Source: Eublepharis macularius
Taxonomy: Eukaryota > Chordata > Lepidosauria > Squamata > Eublepharidae
Assembly (NCBI RefSeq): GCF_028583425.1
Contig: NC_072801.1
Coordinates: 63,937,766-64,001,765 of the forward strand
Direction: 5' to 3'
DNA length: 64,000 nt
Both the position numbers and the translations under genes were made by a program. Positions 57,814 through 64,000 of the stretch are shown here, piece by piece (the stretch's first letter is position 1; every line of letters starts with the position of its first letter). The notes beneath the pieces were generated by a model. That model made no database searches, had not been told where the DNA came from, and saw nothing but the letters and a program-made list of their open reading frames with translations.

Positions 57814-58016
57814 TCTGACCTGGGTAGTCCAGGTGAGCCTTCTCTTGTCAGAAGCTAAGCAGGGTCGGCCTTGGTTAGCAATTGGATGGGAGACCTCCAA
57901 TGATGACCATAGTTGCAAAGGTAGGCAATGGCAACCCACCTCTGTTAGTCTCTTGCCTTGAAATCCACACTAGGGGTCTCCATAAGCTATGACTTGAGGG
58001 CACTCTCCACCACCAT
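57814..58016 (+). repeat. 5S rRNA-derived SINE, copy 4
   Basis: GAAGCTAAGCAGGGTCGGCC and TTGGATGGGAGACC of 5S, then GGCAATGGCAACCCACCTC and CTATGACTTGAGGGCAC. Confidence 0.85.
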
Positions 58017-58442
58017 CAAAATCTTTCAGGGAAGAAGGAAAACAGAACCTCTACCTTCTTGGCACCAATCACATTCATAAACAGCCTTTCATCTTAGGAC
58101 TTCGAAGGAGAAAAAGAAAAGGCATCACGGGGCACGAAGAAGCCAAACAATTCACCAGCTAAAATGTTCTTGGGACAAGACCCATGGCTAAATTAGGCAT
58201 GAGGCTACCGGCCACATTTGTGGTTCACGTCTCTCTGCTGTGTTCCCAGGGGCACATGGTGCCCACGGATGCCATGGCACTTACCAACACCTTTCCTGGC
58301 ACCTGCCAAGTGTTTTTAGAAAGCAGGTCACACCAGCTGGAGCTTTTGCCCAGCAGAGCTTCTGATTGGCTGTGCAGCACAAGGATCTTTACCGCATGAC
58401 TGAAGGTAAACTAAGTCTATGCAAGAAAATGTTTCTAAACAG

Positions 58443-58632
58443 TGGCCCTTTTCACACTGCTTACCTGCTGCCGCAACGTCGCAAAATATCACGCAAAAAA
58501 CGCGGAAGGTAGTCTCCTCTCGCAAGAGTTTGGCATGATGTCGCGCAAAACTCTCATGAGAAGACGCTATCTTCCGCAGTTTTTGCGCGATATTTTGCAA
58601 CGTTGCGGCAGCAGGTAAGCAGTGTGAAAACA
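58443..58632. mobile_element. MITE family D palindrome
   Basis: CTTTTCACACTGCTTACCTG-CTGCCGCAACG is answered by CGTTGCGGCAGCAGGTAAGC-AGTGTGAAAA; the inner arms (CGCAAAAAACGCGGAAG / CTTCCGCAGTTTTTGCG) extend the hairpin. Very CpG-dense. Confidence 0.82.
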
Positions 58633-59541
58633 GTATGTTTATTTTAAAAGGCATCCTGTTAAGCAGAGCTTCTGTATGAAATGTAGAAGAGTTACTATTA
58701 TAGTAACTCTTGACCTCACTCCCTGACATTTTGTGGTTGGCTCCGCCCCCTGCAGCAGCCATTTTGTGGCTGTATGCACTACCCTGTGTGAGAAGTTCAA
58801 CCATGTCCACAGGCTCGAAAAAAATGGGGACCCCTGCAATAGACTTTGCTGCCCTCCTCCAATTATTTTTGTTGATGCCCTTGGAGCTGTACTTTCCCTG
58901 TGGTGGACTGGAAATCTGGGGGACACGAGGAGGGTGTATTTAGTTTCCCTCACCTGCATGCCCCTACCCCTCCTGTGTGTGAACAGTGAGTGACATGAAC
59001 AAAGAAACATTGGTTCTGCCACTGCATCTAAAATGGCTGTGGCCCTGAGACAGTAAAAATGTGTCGAGCTGCAGGTGGGACAAACACAACTCTATATTCC
59101 TCCCTGCAAAAAAAATCTCTCCATACAGACAAGAAGCACGTCAGGAGAGAGACAGTTTGGCTAGAACTCTTCTTTCTAACGTTCTATTGGAAGGAGGAAT
59201 ATTCAGACAATAACCTTCTGCCTGAAAAGGTACAGCCTGCACCCAAGTTTAAGAAGCAGGCCACAGACAATCCTCCTTTTGAATCAGTCTCACTAGTAAT
59301 AAAAAGAGAGGGGGGAAGTTTAGTAAGCTGAGCTAGTCTGCTTCTCCTTCGTGTCTTTTCAAAACAAATATTAAATCTCACATCTCTTTGAAAGCAGTAT
59401 AGACTGACTAAACCACATGCCTTTTCCCCCCCTAGTGATGTAGCTCTAACTCAGGGAGAAAAGGCTGGTATCTCACTGACCTGTTTTAGAAAACACTAGT
59501 AAAGCAGGAGACAGCCGTCTGAGTTTTAACCCAAGAATCTC

Positions 59542-59547
59542 TTTATT
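59542..59547 (-). terminator. Polyadenylation signal of the integrin alpha gene
   Basis: AATAAA on the minus strand, 192 bases past the stop codon. Confidence 0.7.
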
Positions 59548-59738
59548 AAATTATTCTGTTGGCTCCTAACCCCCTCCCCTCTTCTAACAATCCCTCCCCA
59601 TCCTGGTTCTCTTTCACAAGTTCTTCCTCCCAGTGTGCCGTGCTCTTATCCACTTGTCCCGTCATTGTCCCAAGACAATGGCTCTCTGGCCATCTTTGGC
59701 TCTCTGGCCATTCCCAATCCCATCAGCCCCTTCCCCGC

Positions 59739-59852
59739 TCAGGAGTCAGTCGCTGTCTGGGGAGGTGATGGATCTGTTGGTTCCACAGGGTCAGCTTGCC
59801 CTGCTGCAGCTTCATCCATTTCGGACACACGGTTGCGCTTAAAGAATCCAAA
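59739..59852 (-). CDS. Integrin alpha last coding exon (tail)
   Basis: FGFFKRNRVSEMDEAAAGQA to TATDS and TGA. The GFFKR salt-bridge motif that clasps the beta tail is intact. Confidence 0.93.
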   Translation of the reverse strand, partial: FGFFKRNRVSEMDEAAAGQADPVEPTDPSPPQTATDS

Positions 59853-62800
59853 CTGGGAAGAGGAAAGAGGAAGGAAAGGCAGGTTACGGCAAAGAATGGA
59901 ATCCGTGGGTGTCTGCCTGGTGGCAAAAACAAGAGACCTGTACCTTATACAAGACGACCACTAGAATGGCTAAGAGTACCAGGCCCCCAATGGTGCTGCC
60001 GACGATCACAGGAACAGGGTTGAATGGCGAAATTATCTCAACTTCTGTGTTGATCTGTAAGAAGGGAAATGGGACTTAGGAATCATCTTTGCTTCTCAGC
60101 TGCCACCCTTTCCAGCCCTTGGGATAACCAGCGCATTAGGTTGTCCAGTATGCGAGAAGTAGCAGCATCTTACACCATGGGATTCCATTTCTAAGAATGG
60201 TGATGTTGGGCCAGAAGCCTGACTGGATTTTGTACCCTCAGTGACCCAAAAACTCTTTTCCCTAATCCCAGATTTGGGGAAGCTGATAATGGTAAAGAAT
60301 ACCATATTCTCAGAGGTACTATTCCAGATATTCCAGGACACTAAAGAAATGCTGTTGCCTTGGTGGCTCTGACAAGGGCAAAAACATGAGATATAAATTT
60401 TGTAAATAATTGTAAATAAACTTGGGAGGGTGACAGAAAGATCCAATTATGCGCGAGACTGCAAATTTAGTATTTGCCTGATGATATTTGCACCAGAGGA
60501 GTTCTGTCCTCCAAGTTACCTGGCTATAATGAAATTCCTCGGGCTGATTCTGGAAAAATCTAGACTCATCTATCACCACAGATGCCTCACTGCGAAGATG
60601 GAGATTCTGCGACTGCAGCTGTTGGATTGACAGGAAAATTAAATGGATCAATACCATAGTCCTTAGGCTACAAAAGGGATATCTGCTATTCAAATGTCTC
60701 CAGTGGGTCTTCAGGACAATTCAAATTCCTGAAGCTAGAACCTTTCCTTCTGCAATACACAGATATCCCATATTTTCAAGATATTGATGGAAAAGAAAAG
60801 CGATATAGTAAGGAGGAAAGGGATGGAGAAAACTGAAGCTGAGAGCTACAAAGAGTGGCATGGAAACAGAAAAAGACTTCTAGAGAGGAGTGGAGTTTTT
60901 TGGTTTGTGTTATGTTGTTACTGAACATGAACCCTGAATATGAATAGTGAAATACCGCTATTTTGTGGTATTTTGAAGGCAATGGCAAACCACCCCGTAA
61001 CAAAAAGTCTGCCAAGAAAACAATGACGTCCCCCTCTAGGTCAGTAATGACTCGGTGCTTGCACAGGGGACTATACCTTTACTTGTTAAAAGGTATTACA
61101 CGACACTTTTTCTGTCAAAGATTCCTCAGAAACCTTCACCTACAACTAGTATTTTTGCACTATTCTGTATCTCCTGAAGAGGGTGCCACTTACCTTGGAA
61201 TCACTTTGAGGTCTGTAAAATTCCCCAGAAAAATTGAACTTGATGGACTCTCGGGATAGATTTGCAATCAAGCACCGAACCCTGGTGCAGACAGAGGCCC
61301 CCAGGCACCGGCTCTGTCGGAAGGCAACAGTACAATGGGATCTGCAGACAGTCACCCTTGTTGCCCCAGTGAAGCAGCTGTATGGCAGTCCCAGGCATGA
61401 AAGAATCTTGTACCACCACCTCTCCCACCTGCCACAAAGGTGGCTACTTTGTCTTACCATGGGTGGTTCTTTGGAGTCCTCAATGTTTGCCATATGGAGG
61501 ATGGCTGGATGTGTGCATACAAACTGGTTCCTCTAGAAGACAATATGAGATTATCATTCTGCCTGCCTGCAGAGCACAGGAATTTGGTCCTCCCCTCACC
61601 CCCCCCCCACAACAATCCTTAACTTTGTATTCACACACACATCAAATGAAGTTATCCCGTCTCTCAAATACCGCAGTGTCCAGATGCTGTGACTCATGGG
61701 ACTTTCCAGTTACAGCCTTCCTCCTGTCCCCCTCTTTTACTCACCATTTTACTTTGGCTTAGGGTTACATTCCAGAAAAATCCCACTGTAGTCCGTATGG
61801 GAAAATCAAAAGTCACATTGACCGGGGTGGAGCGTACATCTAAATTCCTGACCTATCGGAACAGAAATGGACAGATGGACCGAGGCATGAAAGGGGAAAA
61901 GTGAGCAGTAGGAAGACGCTGTTATCGCTAGGAAGATGCTAGGAAGACGCTGTTATCACGCGAAATTGCATGAGAAGAGGCTGTCTTCCGCGATAACAGC
62001 ATCTTCTCGTGCAATTTCATGCGTGAAGATGCTGTTTTCTGGAAGAAGGTAAGCCGTGTGGAAACGGCATCTGTGTGTGTGTGTGTGCGCGCACACATAT
62101 GTGTCTAAGTGGAGATGGGTAAAAGGAAAAAATACATTACCTCATACACATGTGTGAGAATCTTTGTCTCTGGCCGCTCAGTAGAGAAATTGAGGTATGT
62201 TGTGGACTCAAGCCTGGAGGAGAAGGGATAAGAGAGGAATTCATGCAGTTCAAGTCCCACTGTACTACACACCCAAGTTGCTTTCATGCATCACAAATTA
62301 AGCTTTTTAAAAATTTTAGCTTGCACATGACTATGTTGTACAATCATCTTCCTTCCAGGTTTCCCTCTGCCTCACAGAGCACTTCCCTAGACATGCATTG
62401 GTACAATCCTTTCGGGAAAGATCGTAGTCAAGGTGGAGTTGCTATTGGCTCCACATAAGTAACACAATTTTTACCATGGAAGCAGTTTGCAAATGCCAAG
62501 AACACTGTAAGAGAGGCTGAAGCTCCTTCTCCCTGCCTGCTTTGGTCATAAACAGAAAAGAGACAGTGTGTGTAAGAGAGAGAGGGAGAAAACTCTCATT
62601 GCACATCTCACGCGAAGACCTTATGCAGTTCCCCAATTAACACGAGGACTTTGTAATGTGTATAGATAGATCCTGAGCTATGCCGCCTCTCCTAAAAAGG
62701 CAGTCGCCTCTCTGAATTCCCTCATGATTGTCAAGTGGAAACAAGCTCTTAGAGAGAGGAAAGGAAAGATGGCAAAAAAGAAAAAAAATATACCCCTTCA

Positions 62801-63043
62801 CGATGACGTTGACAGGGTGCAGTACAGGCAGCCATTCAGTGGCCTCATTGTCATCCAGAGTGTTGTTCTCGTTCTGACTGGAAGGCAGAAAGTTAACTAG
62901 AATTAGGGCTGTGGAATCGGAAGTCAGGGAATAGATGGAAAAGTGGGAGACCTCTCATACCTCAGGGCTCGGAGGGTGAAGGAAACAAACTTTTCATTCC
63001 AGGAGTCATTTCTGGAGAAGCGAAAGGAAAGCCAGAGGAAGGC
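59739..63043 (-). CDS. Leukocyte (CD11-type) integrin alpha subunit, last nine exons
   Basis: Nine in-frame exons give the last 288 residues: 63043-62961, 62877-62794, 62213-62141, 61852-61745, 61532-61458, 61313-61194, 60618-60520, 60054-59944, 59852-59739. The text follows ITGAM/ITGAX block by block: FTLRALSQNENNT (ANVSSENN), TTYLNFSTE (KYLNFTASE), SRCLGASVCTRVRC (NCSIAVCQRIQC), then NPVPVIVGSTIGGLVLLAIL as the membrane helix and FGFFKRNRVSEMDEAA as the cytoplasmic start. These are the calf-2 domain, transmembrane helix and short tail. Known role: pairs with beta-2 (CD18) for leukocyte adhesion and phagocytosis. The I-domain and propeller lie right of the window. ITGAM, ITGAX and ITGAD cannot be told apart in a reptile; ITGAL and ITGAE fit less well. 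No symbol is assigned for that reason. Confidence 0.9.
59944..60054 (-). CDS. Integrin alpha exon n-1 (transmembrane)
   Basis: INTEVEIISPFNPVPVIVG then STIGGLVLLAILVVVLYK: the stalk and single membrane helix. Confidence 0.93.
60520..60618 (-). CDS. Integrin alpha exon n-2 (calf-2)
   Basis: LQSQNLHLRSEASVVIDESR to EEFHYSQ; equal in length to the ITGAX segment. Confidence 0.85.
60975..61085 (+). repeat. tRNA-derived SINE type C, 3' part
   Basis: GAAGGCAATGGCAAACCACC to CACAGGGGACTATACCTTTA, in an integrin intron. Confidence 0.75.
61194..61313 (-). CDS. Integrin alpha exon n-3 (calf-2)
   Basis: SRCLGASVCTRVRC carries the Cys trio; NLSRESIKFNFSGEF follows. Confidence 0.86.
61458..61532 (-). 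CDS. Integrin alpha exon n-4 (calf-2)
   Basis: RNQFVCTHPAILHMANIEDS then KEPPM; Cys in the place of the family's SSTC. Confidence 0.78.
61745..61852 (-). CDS. Integrin alpha exon n-5 (calf-2)
   Basis: VRNLDVRSTPVNVTFDFPIR to NVTLSQSKM, matching QVNNLGQRDLPVSINFWVPV of ITGAX. Confidence 0.85.
61911..62071. mobile_element. MITE family D, partial
   Basis: Arms GACGCTGTTATCACGCGAAA and GCGATAACAGCATC, right end GGTAAGCCGTGTGGAAACGGC; left end replaced by short tandem copies of GCTAGGAAGACGCTG. Followed by a (TG)n run. Confidence 0.7.
62141..62213 (-). CDS. Integrin alpha exon n-6 (calf-2)
   Basis: LESTTYLNFSTERPETKILT to HVYE. Confidence 0.85.
62794..62877 (-). CDS. Integrin alpha exon n-7 (calf-2)
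   Basis: NENNTLDDNEATEWLPVL to PVNVIVKG; the SSENN-like start and the ELPVKYAVY-like strand of the family. Confidence 0.82.
62961..63043 (-). CDS. Integrin alpha exon n-8 (calf-2)
   Basis: AFLWLSFRFSRNDSWNEK to FTLRAL; acceptor ttccctccag chosen over a second AG inside because it restores the length of the ITGAX alignment. Confidence 0.78.
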
Positions 63044-63082
63044 CTGGAGGGAACATGGACATTGGTTGAGGCAGAACACATA

Positions 63083-63267
63083 GGGCCAAGCTAGAAGTGG
63101 CGAATTGCACTTGAATGGCAAGTGAACAGACTCACATGTATTCCTCCCTGTTCACTTGCACTCCACTTGATCACAGTGATCGAGTGGAGCGCAAGTGAAC
63201 AGGGAGGAATACATGTGAGTCTGTTCACTTGCCATTCAAGTGCAATTCATCACTTCTAGCTTGGCCC
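63083..63267. mobile_element. Near-perfect 185-bp palindromic MITE in the integrin gene
   Basis: Two arms of about 91 bases (GGGCCAAGCTAGAAGTGGCG ... CTCCACTTGATCA) match inverted with only about four differences around a centre of two to three bases. It starts just 39 bases upstream of the acceptor of the last exon seen. Confidence 0.88.
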
Positions 63268-64000
63268 GTAGACTATTCCGTTTACAAAAAGAGTTGTAAA
63301 CAGCCATATTGGCCCATGCAAACTTCAGAACAAGATACACAATCTTGCACAATTTTGGTTAACCACAGTAAAAAGTATCACATGGATTTTGTATCTTTTC
63401 CTGTTCACAGTCAGTTTGCTCCTCCCTCACCTCTCTTTTCAAAACAAAAAAGCAGGTTTGTGCTTTCAGCTGTAACTTCAGGGGCCAATGCCCGCAGTGT
63501 AACCAATTAATAAATGACCCCCCATGCGTGCCAACTGCCTTTGGGCCCAAGGAATTCTTTTTTCCTCGAATTTCTAAAGGGCCATAAAATTTCCTTTTCC
63601 TGCCTTTGGAATTTCACTTTAGAGGAATTGCTTATGTTTTGTCTTGTTCGTATTGATTGGTATGTGATTGCACTTTTAGTTTTACACCAGTGCGAGAACA
63701 TGAAGGGAAATCCCCAGAAAAGTATTGTAAAATTAATCAATCAATAATATGTAGAATGCACAGAACATCCACACTCTCATGCTAAAATCTGGTCTTTCTT
63801 CACCAGCCCCTTCATCCTTACCCCTAGAAATTCTACTAATCCAATTTCTGCAATTTCAGTATATTTGCATTTTATTTTATTTATTTATTTACAGTCCGCC
63901 TTTCTCACTGAGATCCGAGGCACATTACACAGAGCATGTGAAAATACAATATAATCAACAGCAAGGACATTGACTGAGCAAAGTACAATAATGAACAACT
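63268..64000. other. Window end, integrin intron continuing to the right
   Basis: 63,880-63,960 is a reverse SINE tail (CAGTCCGCCTTTCTCACTGA). No further calf-domain exon recognised before the end. Confidence 0.5.

Larger units (their letters stand above)
56126..59524. other. Gap between the converging MMP25 and integrin genes
   Basis: Filled by repeats: type D SINE (56,165-56,345), family E fragment (56,358-56,470), nested MITE B (56,796-57,364), 5S SINE (57,814) and family D palindrome (58,443). No exon or RNA gene seen. Confidence 0.55.

Noticed and set aside
61201-61437. Alternative 78-codon minus-strand frame over the integrin exon
   Set aside because: Only the other frame continues the calf-2 text with the Cys trio and matches both neighbours in phase.

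Overview
The window looks like nuclear DNA of a squamate reptile. Genes are split into small exons by long GT-AG introns. The intervening DNA is packed with squamate-type repeats: two kinds of tRNA-derived Sauria-like SINEs, 5S rRNA-derived SINEs, a CR1 LINE tail, many short palindromic DNA transposons, and two related solo LTRs. The species cannot be named from sequence alone.

Layout, left to right. (1) 1-5.3 kb: the first coding exon of a RAB35-like small GTPase (minus strand, 3490-3544), with its remaining exons presumably left of the window, and a CpG island with an array of GC boxes at 4.7-5.3 kb. (2) 5.3-10.5 kb: repeats and one unrecognised open frame. (3) 10,572-29,204 (minus): BICDL2 (CCDC64B/BICDR-2), rebuilt here as nine in-frame coding exons, about 516 aa, a coiled-coil adaptor of the Bicaudal-D family. 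(4) 29.2-39.5 kb: intergenic DNA, almost all repeats. (5) 39,591-55,310 (plus): MMP25 (MT6-MMP, leukolysin), ten in-frame coding exons, about 564 aa, complete from signal peptide to GPI-type C-terminus. (6) 56.1-59.5 kb: repeat-filled gap. (7) 59,739-63,043 (minus), continuing to the right: the last nine coding exons (288 aa) of a leukocyte-type (CD11, ITGAM/ITGAX-like) integrin alpha subunit, ending in a transmembrane helix, the GFFKR motif and a short tail.

MMP25 next to BICDL2 is the arrangement known from human 16p13.3. The RAB35-like exon beside BICDL2 mirrors human 12q24, where BICDL1 lies next to RAB35 and MMP17, the closest relative of MMP25, is on the same arm. The window therefore looks like one half of an ancient duplicated block that has kept a RAB35-like gene I do not know from the human BICDL2 locus. 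MMP25 and the CD11-type integrin are converging neighbours; both families act on leukocytes in mammals.

The other main theme is mobile DNA: at least seven copies of one hAT-type MITE (most with clear 8-bp target duplications), several near-perfect hairpin elements of 160-185 bp, and insertions stacked four deep in MMP25 intron 7. No CRISPR, operon or prokaryotic feature is present, and I found no convincing new multi-gene system.
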